A stretch of 64,000 nt of DNA, from contig CM055280.1 of NCBI GenBank assembly GCA_029237695.1, forward strand, positions 28,152,560 to 28,216,559, in the 5' to 3' direction. This stretch comes from Conchocele bisecta. Taxonomy: Eukaryota; Mollusca; Bivalvia; Lucinida; Thyasiridae. Below, in pieces: positions 1 to 12,479 of the stretch. Under the pieces are notes generated by a model. The model was not told the origin of the DNA and did not search any database. It was given only the letters and a program-made list of their open reading frames with translations. Made by a program: the position numbers and the translations under genes. The number at the start of each line of letters is the position of its first letter. Within the stretch, counting starts at the first letter, position 1.

Positions 1-600
1 CTACCGCCCTGTGACAAATCCACATGCGTCCCGCCTCCGCTAAGCTCAGGGTCAAGGTCATAGACTTCGAAACCTTAACGCTCGGGCAAATGGCTTAAAA
101 TGCATGTTTCTTTGGTCGGATCTGCTTCACATTTCACACACGTATTGCTCCAATAGTCCTCCACGGCCCTGTGACAAATCCAGATTCGTCCCGCCCCCGC
201 TAAGTCCAGGGTCAAGGTCACATACTTGGTGCGTTTGAAACCTTAGCGCTCGGGTAAATGTCTTATAGTTTCCTTGCTCGGATCTGCTTCACATTTCACA
301 CACCCATTGCTCTAATGTCCCTTTACCACCCTGTGGAAAATCCACGATCATCCCGCTCCCGCTAAGCCCAGGGTCAATGTCACATACTTGGTGTGTTCGA
401 AACTCGGGGAAGTCTCTTATAATGTCTGTTTCCTTGCATGGATCTGCTTGATATTTCACACACCCATTGCTCTGAAGGTCTGCTATCATGCTGTGACAAC
501 ATATCCATGCTTCTCTGGCCCTCTGTGTTTTCAATATGCCTCGTTTTCTTTGGCTGCCAGCGGGGGCATTCGTGTTTCGACAGGCCACATTTATAGTTTA
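1..600. repeat. ~160-bp tandem cassette, four degenerate units
   Basis: The phrase CCTGTGACAAATCC or a variant recurs near 8, 168, 330 and 491, a period of about 160 bp. Each unit also contains CCCGCTAAG and AGGGTCAAGGTCA. The same cassette returns at 7623-8190, 13020-13480 and 15660-15870, and inverted at 11400-11720, usually beside a (CCGT)n tract. Open frames across it are by-products of the repeat. Confidence 0.8.
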
Positions 601-879
601 TAAATGATCTACTCGATGAACATGGTTCTTTCTTGTCATATGAGAGTTTTATGGAAAATTATAATATCCAAACCACTTTTCTTCTTTTTCATGGTGTTAT
701 AAGAGCCATTCCACAAGGGTGGAAACATACTATTAGGCAAACTGCAACATTGGATGGGATAAGAAATAGATTTATTATGCTCATAAAAAATTGTCCAAAA
801 CTACCGAAGTATTTTATAATGTATTTGTAGGAAATATTAGGGAATTCTCAACAAAGGGTCAAGAAAAATGGAACATGTA

Positions 880-1220
880 TCTCCTAATTAGGACTTATTA
901 TCTCCGAATTAGGACGTATTTACTCCTAATTTGTCCTAAAAGGACTTAGTATCGCATACTTATGACGTACTATCTCCTAATTAGGAGTTAATATCTTGAA
1001 AATTAGGAGTTAGTTTCTCCTAATTAGGATATTATTTTGTTAGCATTGACACAGATAGTAAGTCCTAATTAGGAGATGTAATGTTCTAATTAGGAGATAC
1101 TAACTGATAATAAGGAGATACTAAGTCATAATTAGGAGTTACTAATTAGGAGATATTATGTCCTAATTAGGATATACTAACTCCTAATTAGGAGCTACTG
1201 ACTCCTAATTAGGAGATACT
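880..1220. repeat. CTCCTAATTAGGAG palindromic satellite
   Basis: The self-complementary core CTCCTAATTAGGAG and close variants recur about every 20 bp, joined by short spacers such as ATACTAA or TTAGTAT. Each unit could form a cruciform. No coding frame is seen. Confidence 0.85.
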
Positions 1221-1949
1221 ACACCCGGACGTTCCATAATTTTCTAATAAAATTGAGATATAGTAAAATAAAAAAAAAATTGATTTGCATGCTATGTACA
1301 TTTATCCCCCGGCAAAAACGAACACAGACTGAGTATATATGGGATGTGCTTAAAACATTGTTTGATTTAAAACTGTAAACTCTTATTTATAAAACAATGG
1401 AGACAGTGTGGACACAGACATTTCTGAGCTTTCAAGTTAAAAATGTCTTTTTCATTTAATATGTAACATTGTGTATCATAAAAAAGTACACTTTTGATAT
1501 TGCAAACTCTGTTTAAATTGTTTTCTCAATATGGGTGTACATGTATACGGTAATTATGTGTGTGATATTTCTAGTTGTATGTATATGAGAATGTATTTAT
1601 ATTATTACATGTACAAAAAAAAGTTTCTAAGTAAAAGGTAAAGCGATATGTTTAATGGTTAAGGGATTTGTGAGATATCACGAGATTTAAGGCAACCCGA
1701 CTAAGCGCATAGTTGTTTACGTCTGACCTGTATATGTTAGTAGAAGTTACCACGTGTGTTATTGTGATACGGCAACATACTTATTTGATGATACAAAATG
1801 ATCACTTCGTTTATAATGTTACTACAAAGACTGTAGCGCAATGAGCAAGCCGGGCTTCATACCTTGTTTTTGAGAAATGTAAATCAGTTGGTGCTATACA
1901 ATATGAGGTTTATATTAATAAGATTCCATTATGTGGTTGGTAATCAGAT
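1221..1949. other. AT-rich stretch with nothing recognised
   Basis: AT-rich sequence with poly-A runs near 1265 and 1620. I see no exon-like open frame, RNA gene or inverted repeat here. Confidence 0.5.
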
Positions 1950-2163
1950 ATGATGCTTACATGTAACCAGTGTAGATCCTGATCAAATATTACACTCCTG
2001 TCCTGTAGCATAAAGATCTATATAGCTTGTTAGAAGCATGACATGTGTTTCATAGATGAAATGGCGAACAGTGCAGATCCTGATCAGACTGTGCGGATGC
2101 AGACTGATCTGGATCTACACCGGTCGCAAAACCCATAAAATACATTTCTCCAGTCACAGCCAC
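1950..2163 (-). mobile_element. MITE-like element, same family as 42711-42909
   Basis: Read on the minus strand, this copy shares in order GGGTTTTGCGACC, GTGTAGAT, TTCGCCATTYCAT, ATGAAACAC, CATGCTTCTAACAAGC and CATGCTACA with the + strand at 42711-42909. It also carries an internal palindrome built from GATCCTGATCAGACTG and CAGACTGATCTGGATC. Exact ends are estimated from the pairwise match. It is a short non-autonomous element with no coding capacity. Confidence 0.65.
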
Positions 2164-3735
2164 ATATATTGACATTCCGCTCTTTTTCGTGTATAAATGC
2201 AGTTTACCGCATGGAAAGCTTGTTATGACGTGCTGTAACCCATTTCATAAATATGATATGACACATCACCCTAATTACGTATTCGTATTATGCGTAAACG
2301 TTATGGAAAACGAATAAAACGAAGATGTTCCAAATGACATCCCTAATGGCGCGACAAAGCAACACTGTTTTGACGTTGACGTCATCCTATTTTACACGTC
2401 ATTAGACATCCGTGACTCAGTAAAATCGATACAAATATTAAAATGTGCTCCGTTAAAATGTATGTAATATGAAGAACTATTGTTCTTAGTGGAGTTTTTC
2501 AACTCAATGCGAGAATAGTCATATGACGTTTTCTCACTGAATCGTATCAGATATCTCCAAATTTTCTGCTATTGTGAGTGTGAAGTCATGCGATAAACAG
2601 AATCTCAAACTCGTTTCCATTTGACATGATATTTACTCGTCAGCAATTTTATGTACCTCGCCGGAGGCTCGGTGCATAAATTGTGAGTGCCTAGTTTCAT
2701 AAATCTCAGCACCAAATACTCGCCTGAGATCCTCTATTTATTACATTTCCAGCTAGGATATGCATGGATTTATCTGTGAGAGAAAACCCGTAATTGTCAA
2801 CTTACAATTATACACCGTGAAGAGAACACCCGTAATCACCCGCGTGAAATCTTCCGCAGTATTTAAAAAATAAGCACCGCCCACAAAAATTCATACGCAG
2901 ATGCAAACGCCCCCGAAACATTATAAATGCCTTCAGCAATGTTGTTCAGCAATGTAATAAATACGATATTCATCGACTCGTTCGTTTCGCTTACTACGTA
3001 CACTCGTGTATTATTTCACACTATTCATACATGTACGCTGACATATCCTCTATACAATTTTGGAAATAAATCGTTTTCATGGCGTGGGTGAGTACACCAT
3101 AATGCCGCGTTTGTGTGGAGAAATTCCATGATGGCAACCCGTGATGGCAACCCAGGCAATGGAAATATCCATCTCTACACTGGGCACGCATACAGCATTG
3201 CAAACAGTCATTAGTGGGACAATAGGGCCAACAATGGTGTTTAAAAGTATTGCCGTTTGATAGGTACATGAAACATATTAAGCCCCTCCTCCACCCGTTA
3301 GTCACCCCCACGTTGGAAATGTGACGCCACAAACACCGTAATCATTGTTCAGTATGTGTATACACGCGCTAGTTTTTATGCATTTCTACAATAGCTAGTT
3401 CCTAATATATTTATATCAATTCAGCTAGTGTCTATTTCTATACGTACATTTTATATGGTATGTATCATTTCCAAAATAAAACTACAATGCTTCACACATG
3501 TTACTTCCTGTAACAGTAACAGAGGAGATGCATTAATGAATTGTCTCCTGTGTCGATCAACTTAATCGACGGCAAAATCAGAATAAACACACACACTATT
3601 AGGAGTTTCATGAAACTAAAATATGTGTTTAGTTGACATAGGCCATTCGCAGTCTATATAGTGAAACAACAACACATATTGAATATCTGAAACATCATCT
3701 GCGACACAGTGCCTTTGTAAAAAGGTAAAGCCGTA
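2164..3735. other. No supported gene
   Basis: Mixed AT-rich sequence. A cysteine-rich 103-codon minus-strand frame at 3021-3332 is the only open frame of note. It has no recognised domain and I do not call it a gene. Confidence 0.5.
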
Positions 3736-4320
3736 TGGGGCGCCGTTTTGGACTTTAACAGCATTTTGTGATATCACCCATTCGAATGGGTGATATCACC
3801 TATTCAGATCCGAATGCATGATATCACCAATTCAAATGGGTGATATCATGCGTTCAAAATGAACGGATGATATCACCCATTCGAATATGTGATATCACAC
3901 TTTCGTGTTCAATGAATCAATGATATCAATGATATCATCCATTCAAATCAGCGATATCACTTATTCGACTGAGTGATATCACCCTTTCAAATGGATGATA
4001 TCTCTCAAAGCGAAAGGGTGATATCACACATTCGAATAGGTGATATCATCCATTTGTTTTTAATGGACGACAATGGTCTTTTATGTTCAATTGGTGATAT
4101 CACTCATTCGAAAGGGTGATATCACTGATTTGACATGAAATGGTGATATCGCCCATTCGAATAGGTGGTATCACTCACTCTAATGGGTGATATCACTCTT
4201 TCGAATATGTGATGTCATTGATTCGACACGAAATGGTGATATCACCCATTCGAAGAGTGATATCACCCATTCGAATGCGTGATATCACAAAGTGTAATTA
4301 AAGTCCAAAACGGCGCCCCA
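3736..4320. mobile_element. TA-flanked inverted-repeat element filled with GATATC satellite
   Basis: The 22-bp terminal inverted repeats (3736-3757 and 4299-4320) begin TGGGGCGCCGTTTTGGAC and are exact reverse complements. TA dinucleotides flank both ends (3734-3735, 4321-4322), as expected for a TA target duplication of the Tc1/mariner or related type. The whole interior is an array of palindromic units of the type GTGATATCACCCATTCGAAT, about 30 bp each. There is no transposase, so it is a MITE whose body became, or captured, a satellite. Confidence 0.82.
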
Positions 4321-4322
4321 TA

Positions 4323-5450
4323 TTGCCTCCATTACAGCGAGTTGCAGTCTGTAAATTCAGATGTAGTGAGGCAAACCTCATTTCTTAAAAATCAACCATG
4401 GGCTGATGCATTTACTGTAGTTTGAAAAACATGTGGTATGTCTAAAGTGGGACGCCTAGCAAACTTTAAACAGAACACATGTGTTTCATACCACAATAAA
4501 CAATATATTTACATTGCAGTTTCTGATAGTTTCGCAAATGTAAATAACCTAATACTACGTTAAAATTAGTATTCAAATTGTTTTACGTCATTTTGTTGCA
4601 ATTCATAGTACAGCAACGTTGCCGGTCAATAGCGTGCCGTTATTGAAAACGTCGTGTAGATTAATGACGTCAGACACACGTTAACAACTTAACCACATCG
4701 CGCGACGTCACGTGTGGCTAATGTAATGCACTGGATTGTAAACGCAATACATGTACGGTGAATGTTTTTTTCCATTACGAGTGTAACTATAAGTTCATGC
4801 GTGACATAACATCATTAATAAACTGCTACTGTGTGTATCATCAATATGATACTCCCGTGTGTGTTGACATAATGAACGTTTTCAGCAACGGTAGGCCTTT
4901 TGTTAATAACTTGGTTTACTGGTGTTATTTTTTTAAATATAAGAATATAAATTGAGGAAACAGGGTAGGAGATTAGAGAAAAAACACTTTCTGCATAACA
5001 TAGGAAATTCAGGACATACAGTATAACACAATGTACTTAAAATGTAAGAATTCATGCTAACATTGTGACATTACCAAGTCATAAATATCAATTAAACACT
5101 GTGTATAGTGAAATTGTCGTCTACGATCATATGCATTGATGTCTCTTTAATAACATATGCAAGTTTTTGATAGCATTCTACTGTGCTACTGGACCATACA
5201 CTCTTAAACAATCATAGGAGACAAATGAGGATCATAACCAGAAATAAAAACCATACGAGGCGAACCAACTCCCGATATGGGGGCCTGGGAGCATTCTACC
5301 GGCCACCACTCGGGGATTTGTTTAATTCTTAGCATAAAACAATCGGCAAAATGACAGACGAGGCGACTGCATCGTCTGCCTCATCCTGCTTACGGTACGG
5401 AAAATTATAAAGAAAGAGCGGACGACAGTGATTTCTATTCAGTACTGCAT
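4323..5450. other. No supported gene
   Basis: AT-rich sequence. A 65-codon + strand frame at 4758-4955 has no recognisable feature. Nothing else is seen. Confidence 0.5.
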
Positions 5451-5451
5451 G

Positions 5452-5630
5452 TTTGTTTGTTTGTTTGTTGGGGTTTAATGGCCTAACAGCTAAGGTCATT
5501 TAAGACCGGGTCAATGGGTTTAGTACTAAATCCCATATAGTACATGTACAAGTACATGGACATGTTAAAGTACATGTACAAATTGGGTGAAAATCCCAAA
5601 ATCAGAACTGAATATTTACAATAAAAATCT
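5452..5630 (+). mobile_element. SINE-like repeat, (GTTT)n-GGTTTAA head
   Basis: Starts with GTTTGTTTGTTTGTTG and TTTAATGGC, and contains ACAGCTAAGGT and CCAAAATCAGAACTGAATAT. The same order of blocks is found at 53370-53575, where the paralogous locus lacks the insert. That supports mobility. No reverse transcriptase is encoded. Confidence 0.6.
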
Positions 5631-5757
5631 ACTTAAATATTTACACTGGCCATTCATTCATAATTGAAACGTCCATTCTAATAATACATTATTAATTCCA
5701 TGTAATACAATAATCAGAAAAAAATAATTTAGAGCTAAACATAATATATTAATAATT

Positions 5758-5803
5758 GTATCCCCCGGACTCCGTCGGGGGATACTATGGATTTGACAGC
5801 CGG

Positions 5804-5837
<34 letters not shown>

Positions 5838-6450
5838 CGCAGACACTTCTTGTCCGGAGCATAACTCGAACACCCTTTGGAATATTTTCATGAAACTTCA
5901 CACATGCATAGACCACGACCCGAAGGTGTGTCGCGCACAAGAATGACAACTCTTGCATAGCTAATTTTTGAGTTATCTCCCTTTTTTGTTTCTCGCACTG
6001 ATTTCGTGTCCGGAGCATAACTCCACCACCCTTTGGAATATTTTCATGAAACTTCACACATGCATAGACCACGACCCGAAGGTGTGTCGCGCACAAGAAT
6101 GACAACTCTTGCATAGCTAATTTTTGAGTTATCTCCCTTTTTTGTTTCGCACACTGATTGACCATAACTCGACCACCCTTTGGAATATGTTTATGAAACT
6201 TAACACATTCAATTAGACCACGAACCGAAGGTATGTCGTGCAGAAGAATTTTTGAGTTATCTCCCTTTTTTGTTTTCGCTCACTGATTTCCTGTCCGGAG
6301 CATAACTCGACCACCCTTTGGAATATTTTCATGAAACTTCACACATGCATAGACCACGACCAGGAGGTGTGTCGCGCACAAGAATGACAACTCTTGCGTA
6401 GCTAATTTTTCAGTTATCTCACTTTTTTGTTTTGCGCACTCTACAAACTG
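5758..6450. repeat. ~150-bp tandem repeat with hairpin and GCGTCC minisatellite head
   Basis: A perfect 12-13 bp stem around GTATCCCCCGGAC (5758-5784) is followed by (GCGTCC)n at about 5803-5838. Four units then begin with GGAGCATAACTCGA, at 5851, 6007, about 6154 and 6294. Early units are 156 bp, a multiple of three, so an open frame runs through them without implying a gene. Partial copies lie at 7330-7420 and 8270-8606. Confidence 0.8.
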
Positions 6451-6550
6451 GACAATAATGCATGAAGACCTGTTTTTCTCGTCTGCTCTGTACACTTTTC
6501 TCGTGTGCTCTGTACACGTTACCTGTAGAGAGAACAATAGAAACTGGGAG

Positions 6551-7180
6551 AACCATGTGCTAGCATGGGCTAGCATGTGCAGATGTCCAGTGCTTGACCA
6601 CTGTTGACCAGGTAATTTATACAGGTAAATTACTACATTGGGTACTGTGTTGAAAATATTGTGGCATTATGTGGACCTCTGCAGATATATATAGATAAAT
6701 ATAGGACTATTAAAAAAAAATCTGGTCTCCAATAGCAAGCATTATTATTTTTAAACTTTTTTTTTTTCATTTTTTTTTTTTTTTTTTTTTTTTTTTTGTT
6801 TCATTTTTTTTTCTCAAATTATTTTTCAATTTTTGTCTAGTAGCATAAGGTCGTAAGTGCTATATACAGACTATTCACATGTGCATGTGCTAGCATGTGC
6901 AACTGACCACTGACCACTTACAGGTAATTTATACAGGTAAATGATTATATTACATTTCCGTAAACTGTGTTGAAAATATTGTGGCATTATGTGGACGTGT
7001 GCAGATATATGTAGATAAATATAGGACTATTGAAAAAAATTCTGGGCTCCAGTAGCGAGCATTATTATTTTTAATTATTAAACTTTTTTTCCATTTTTTT
7101 TTTCATTTTTTTTTTCAAATTCTTTTTCAATTTTTGTCTAGTAGCATAAGGTCGTAAGTGCTATATACAGACTATTATCA
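6551..7180. repeat. ~311-bp tandem duplication with poly-T tracts
   Basis: AGGTAATTTATACAGGTAAA occurs at about 6610 and 6921. Both copies continue through AAAATATTGTGGCATTATG, long poly-T runs and TAGTAGCATAAGGTCG. The second copy ends next to the 7191-7254 hairpin. Confidence 0.75.
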
Positions 7181-7190
7181 TATAATAAAA

Positions 7191-7254
7191 CAATTATTGA
7201 CTAGTGAGCCATAGAATATAATCTGATATTCTATGGTTCACTAGTCAATAATTG
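7191..7254. repeat. 28-bp stem hairpin
   Basis: The block CAATTATTGACTAGTGAGCC continuing to 7218 is the reverse complement of 7227-7254 with a single mismatch. The loop is about 8 nt. It may be the tip of a short fold-back element, because flanking ATATTATA-like sequence extends the symmetry imperfectly. Confidence 0.75.
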
Positions 7255-7437
7255 TATAATATGTTCGGGCCAGTGAAAATTGCTTTCGGGCCCAGGCTCG
7301 AGGTCAAGGCGGGACAAGGCGAGGCATCTGATTCCGCGGAATTCTTGTTTACTTATCTCCCTTTGTTGTTTCGTGCTCTGATTTTGTATCCAGAGCATAA
7401 CTCGAACACCCTTTGGAATATTTTTATGTTTAGTGTT

Positions 7438-7499
7438 ACCCTCGTCCGTCCGTCCGTCCGTCCGTCCGTCCGTCGTCCGTCCGTCCGTCCGTCCGCACA
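7438..7499. repeat. (CCGT)n microsatellite
   Basis: Tandem CCGT units, interrupted once by a CGTCGTCC slip. Similar tracts at about 7630-7658, 13036-13065 and 15597-15662 always adjoin the ~160-bp cassette. Confidence 0.9.
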
Positions 7500-7622
7500 C
7501 ACGAATGGGTACTTGTTGTAAGCGTACGGGGATCTTATTGGGTAGGGTTAGGATAGTGTTGGGTACTCTTGTTGGGTATTTTTATACAGTAAAAACCCAA
7601 CAAGTATTCATTCGTAGGAACG

Positions 7623-8190
7623 TGCGTCCCGTCCTCCCGTCCGTCCGTCCGTCCGTCACAAAACTTTAACACTCGGGTAAATGTCTCATAATTTCTTCAT
7701 CCTTCGACCGATCTGCTTCATATTTCATATCGCATTGCTCTAATGGTCCTCTACCGCCCTGTGCCAAATCCATGTTCGTCCTGCCCCACCAATCCCAGGG
7801 TTAAGGTCACATACTTGGTGCTTCAAAAACTTTAACGCTCAGGTAAATATCTTATAATTTTTATTTCCATTCACGGATCAACTTCATATTTCATATACGC
7901 GTTGCTCTAATGGTCGTCTACCGCCCTGTGCCAAATCCACGTTCGTCCCGCCCCCGCCAAGCCCAGGGTTAACATCATATACTTAGTGCTTCAAAAACTT
8001 TAACGCTCAGGTAAATATCTTATAATTTCTGTTTTCTTTCACGGATCAGCCTTCATATTTCATATATGCATTGCTCTAATGGTCCTCTACCGCCCTGTGC
8101 CAAATCCACGTTTGTCCTGCCCCCGCCAAGCCCAGGGTCAAGGTCACATACTTGGTGCTTCAAAAACTTTAACGCTCAGGTAAAAGAAAA
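7623..8190. repeat. ~166-bp tandem cassette, about three units
   Basis: CGCCCTGTGCCAAATCCA recurs near 7755, 7921 and 8090, with CCCAGGGTTAAGGTCACATA and ACTTTAACGCTCAGGTAAAT in each unit. It is the same family as 1-600 and starts directly after a (CCGT)n tract. Confidence 0.8.
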
Positions 8191-8269
8191 TTTTGACTTG
8201 CAATTTGGCCTCATTTATTATCAAAGCGATATGTGGGACATCCGTGTTCTATGAACACATTTTCTAGTT

Positions 8270-8606
8270 TATTAAACTTCACACATGCATAGAAGACGAC
8301 CCAAAGGTGTGTCGCACGTAAGAATGACAACTCTTGCGTCGTTAATTTCTTAGTTATCTCCCTTTGTTGTTTCGTGCACTGATTTCGTGTCTGGAGCATA
8401 ACTCGAACACCCTTTGGAATATTTTCATGAAACTTCACACATGCATAGACCACGACCCTAAAGGTGTGTCCCGCAAGAATGACAACTCTTGCATCACTAA
8501 TTCTTTAGTTATCTCCCTTTGTTTTTCCGTCACTGATTTTGTCTCCGGAGCATAACTCGAACACCCTTTTTTCAAACTACTTGTGTATCTGGGGAGGGGG
8601 ATACAC
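8270..8606. repeat. Two more GGAGCATAACTCGA units
   Basis: Matches the 5758-6450 array: AACTTCACACATGCATAGA, GACAACTCTTGC, AGTTATCTCCCTTTGTT and GGAGCATAACTCGAACACCC recur with a spacing of about 150 bp. It ends near a GGGGGATACACA sequence similar to the hairpin at 5758. Confidence 0.75.
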
Positions 8607-8784
8607 ATGCGCTTGTCGACAAGCGTCCATTTCTAGTTTTAAAATAATTGATCATTGATGACAGTGGAACGCGCATATTTCAGCTAATTAAAACTTTAAA
8701 AACTTTTGAAGTATTTGGTATTTTTGCATGCGGTTTTCAGCATTCATTTCATGTTATCAAATTATATTATTTAAATAAATAAAA

Positions 8785-9165
8785 ACGTTGTTGCAAAACA
8801 GTGTAGATCCAGATGAGCCGACTCGTAACTAGACGTATGATCTGCACTTTTGCAAGTAATATATTTTAACAAAAAACACACCCTACTAACATGTATGAGA
8901 GGACCCTGGAAACTATTATTAGTTGTTGTGTCTTGCCCAGGTTGTTAGATCATTTAACCTTTCAACCCTAACTAACTGGAATGGACGTTGGCCGGTTATT
9001 TTAAGCACCAATTCAATTGTCACAAAAGGATTTTCAGACTAGTTCATTTTAGAAGGGTGTGTTTTATTCCTAAAAATATGAAAATTACATGCAAAAGTGC
9101 AGATGATACGGCTAATTAAGAGCCGGCACATCTGGATCTACACTGCTTGCAAAAACTGCTAAAGA
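8785..9165. mobile_element. Inverted-repeat MITE of the GTGTAGATCC type
   Basis: The left arm (about 8800-8905) carries GTGTAGATCCAGATGAGCCG and ACACACCCT. The right arm (about 9055-9165) carries the reverse order AGGGTGTGTTTT, TGCAAAAGTGCAGAT and CATCTGGATCTACACTG. A related single copy interrupts the giant palindrome at 13682-13920. Non-coding. Confidence 0.6.
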
Positions 9166-9549
9166 GGTATGCAGTTTTGAAAGGATTAAATATATCTTTA
9201 GTTGTAAGTGGAAACGGCAATTTATTTTGAAAGTCGCTTCTGTGTATGTTATGGTTTATGATGGTTTCTGCACGTCTACATGCCATGCAGTTTCGAGATT
9301 CAATCCGACGTGTGTTGAAAACATGACCATTAAGAGAACTTTACTCCAGACTGAGTATAGTGTCCAACATTTATCTTCGATTTGTTGAACATTCAATTTA
9401 AACATTCAATATAATAGATGTTAATAGAATTCCGCATTTGCTATTAATTATTTTTTCAAAGTCACTTGGCTTGTCTCATATTATTTAAGTCATGCTTAAA
9501 TGGTGTAATTCATGTATGTTCGATCGCTATGTGTAGATCCCATCTTGAC

Positions 9550-9860
9550 AACACTTATTATCCCCTCGCCGATAGGCAAGTTAGAGGAAATATAATGTTA
9601 GTCCATGTGCGTACGTACTTACGTACGTGCGTTCGTTAGTAAAACATTTCATTTTTCAATATTTTGATAATATTTGGCCACAATGTGTGTGGAGGGATGG
9701 TGCTTTGTTTTACATACGTCCGACCGCCCAAGGTCAAGGTCACTGTGGATTTATGTTCACATTGTTTGTAAAGCAAAACTGTTCAAATGTTCGTATTATT
9801 ATTATCAAGGCTGCCAGCGAGGGGATTAGTTTAGTGATAACACTGCCCTTGTTATAATTA
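9550..9860. repeat. CCCTCGCCGATAGGC-type interspersed repeat
   Basis: The segment runs from CCCCTCGCCGATAGGCAAG through a TACGTAC-rich patch and CAAGGTCAAGGTCACTG to GCTGCCAGCGAGGGGATT. CCCTCGCCG at one end and CAGCGAGGGG at the other suggest imperfect inverted ends. Assigning it to a repeat family is inference from layout. Confidence 0.45.
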
Positions 9861-12444
9861 TATTCTACGCTCGGCACAGGATACATGTAGCTGATACAGT
9901 TGCTGGACAAGTGTCAGTGCAGCAAATGAGTGCCAACTCTAAAGGCCGTGGTCGTTCACGCTTGTGAAGACGTAAATCACATTCACTAATCTCATTAAAT
10001 TCAGCTCAGGTCAGTTATACAAACATCCATGCTCCGCAGACAACATTAGGACACACAATTGGGTAATTATCTAGGTTGCTGGCAGTCCTGCCACCCACCA
10101 TAACAGATAACAGCATTATCGTGGCACATGCAGCCGGTCATACATCACGATCCCGACTCCCTAGAAACAAAATTGCTACCCCACTCCATTACCTCTCACG
10201 AGGGTAGCAATTTCACCCCATCTCTTTAATGTAACGCATGGAAGAGTGATTTTTGCAATCGGTAATCCGGCATGTTTGATGTGTTAGCGATATAAAACTG
10301 TCAAAGCTGTATCAATACATTATTAATAAAGAACTTACACATGCAGAAAATGGTTACTTTACCATGTCAATGTGTTTATCTGACATTTACATGTATATCT
10401 TGCAAATGTGAAAGCTTAATTTCGTTATATTGAATGTTGAACAACAACTTGAGAAAAGATGGCTTCCATGGGAAAATGATATCCCTGTTCTATTAGTTTG
10501 GCAATTTATTAGGTCTACATCGAGGATTATTTGTTTAAATGTATAACATATACAGTTTACTAAATTGTTACCTCCATGCAACAGGTTTGGGTATGCACTT
10601 TGGTTGCTCACATTTTTTGAATGGGTTAAATTGTAGCCGCAGATAAAATATCAGAGGCGAATTATTGTAGCTACCAACTCCCCTGTGCCCACTACATGTA
10701 ATTATCCGGAGTATTGCCTTGATATGACACTATCATTGGCATGTTGTGGCATACATCTGACCAGTTCTTATCCTACCCATTACGAAAATGGATTGCAAAA
10801 GCCGTCCGTCCGTCTGTCCGTCCATCTTCAACCAGGTATACTTGTGGATCAATTCCTGCGTACAAGAGGTAGTTGTGCAACATGTTTTCTTGTGCACCCA
10901 GGTGCACAAGCAGACTATTTACAGGTGCACAAGTAAAGTGTGTTTGTAAGTATACAGCAGTGTGTATGTCCGTCCATCCGTCAATCTGTCCGTCACGTTT
11001 TCCATTCGCCTATAACTTCTGTACTGTATGATATATTGGCTTGAAACTTCATCTAACAGTACAGACACTATGCAGCACAATAGCCTGAACCAGTGATCAG
11101 AACCGAATGAAACATACGTAACATTCAATTAGCATGACCTTGCTCTTTTTGACCGTCACAAGATCGCTGAAGCACTTGGCCATTGATTTACGTCGAAACG
11201 GTTGTAAGAATATTTTTGCCTGGTAATTTCATGGTGCATGTATTATAAAATAAGTATGTAGTTATATAAACTTAACAGTATTAACCCTTACATTGCTGAA
11301 TTCATTTGTCTTGTCTGCTGTTTATTTTCTACTTTTCATTTTTCTCATCAAGTACATGATTTGGCAGCAATTGAGAATCATTTTCAATGTAAACTAGATT
11401 TGTCAGTAAGCCAGGCTTACGGAATACCCCCCACGCGTGGGCGGAGGTGCCCATAAATGTGGGTATGTGACATTGACCCTGGGCTTAGCGGAGGCGGCAC
11501 GGTCATGTATTTGTCATAGCATGATTTCTCCGATGTTAAGTTTTGTGAAGAGACTAAGTATGTGACCTTGACCTCGGGATCAACGGGGCTTGGACGGTCG
11601 TGGACAGCATGATAATATGATAGTAGACCCTTTGAGGAATGCATGCGCCAAATATTAAGAATGTTCGATTAAGGAACTAGAAGTTATAACATATTTCTCT
11701 GATGTTAAGTTTAGTGACGGACGGACAGACGGGCGGACAACCTGACTCCATTCGTCGTCGCCCCCCCCCCCCACCACCACCACAATCAACTCGTTGCGGA
11801 GGTATAATGATTCTAAAGTGCAGCAGATGACAATTTCCGTTTCCAGCATTTGAAGGGTTAAAGCAATGCAAATACATGATTTGTTTCTATATATATTATG
11901 ATAATACTGACATGCTTGAAACAACAATATTAATATGTCAGATAGCCAGAAATGGAAAACACAAAAGTCCTGCCACCTCTCTCCTAGAGCATGCAGATAT
12001 TCTAGCGAAACAAAGATCGGTCTATACTGACAGCCTGAGAACACAGAACCGAGCAACAATAGCAACCCCCCCCCGCCGAAACTCCCCCCACACCCATTCC
12101 TAAGTTGTAGGGCATTTGACTATATTGATGGCAATTGATATGTTCAATTGATTGGTATGGAATATATTCAAGCCAATTGCCATTGTTAAATATTTGATGG
12201 TATAATACTCTTGGTGCAATGACTCGCTTGGTACAGCCAGTATCCAGATGGCTTTTCAGATAACCATTACAGGTGGCATGTCCAATCTGTTGGGGTCCAT
12301 TCGCACACATTAACTACCATTATAACGGTTTACGTAAGCAGTGTCAGATAGTAATCACGGCCTGCAATGCATACTGATAATGTTCCCTAAATGTTTCAGC
12401 AGTGTTCTTTAATTCAAGAATAATGATGCCCCAATATATTTATT

Positions 12445-12479
12445 GAGTATTTTCAGCCGCGGCGTGGCTGAAAATACTC
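12445..12479. repeat. Centre of the giant palindrome
   Basis: GAGTATTTTCAGCC (12445-12458) and GGCTGAAAATACTC (12466-12479) are exact complements around a 7-nt loop. Symmetry then extends outward through AATATATTTATTGAGTAT, ATGTTTCAGCAGT and GGTGGCATGTCCA. Confidence 0.9.

Noticed and set aside
3021..3332. Cysteine-rich 103-codon minus-strand frame (HHCWPYCPTNDCLQCC...)
   Set aside because: Cys spacing fits no domain I know, no splice sites or upstream exons are evident, and the surroundings look intergenic. Kept only as a note.
880..4290. CRISPR-like spacing of palindromic repeats at 880-1220 and 3770-4290
   Set aside because: Spacers are short, repetitive and themselves palindromic, and the sequence is eukaryotic. 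These are satellites.
5785..6165. 126-codon minus-strand frame with repeated EITQKLAMQELSFLCATHL-type sequence
   Set aside because: The open frame persists because the tandem unit is 156 bp, a multiple of three. There is no start context or domain, and the other unit lengths break it.
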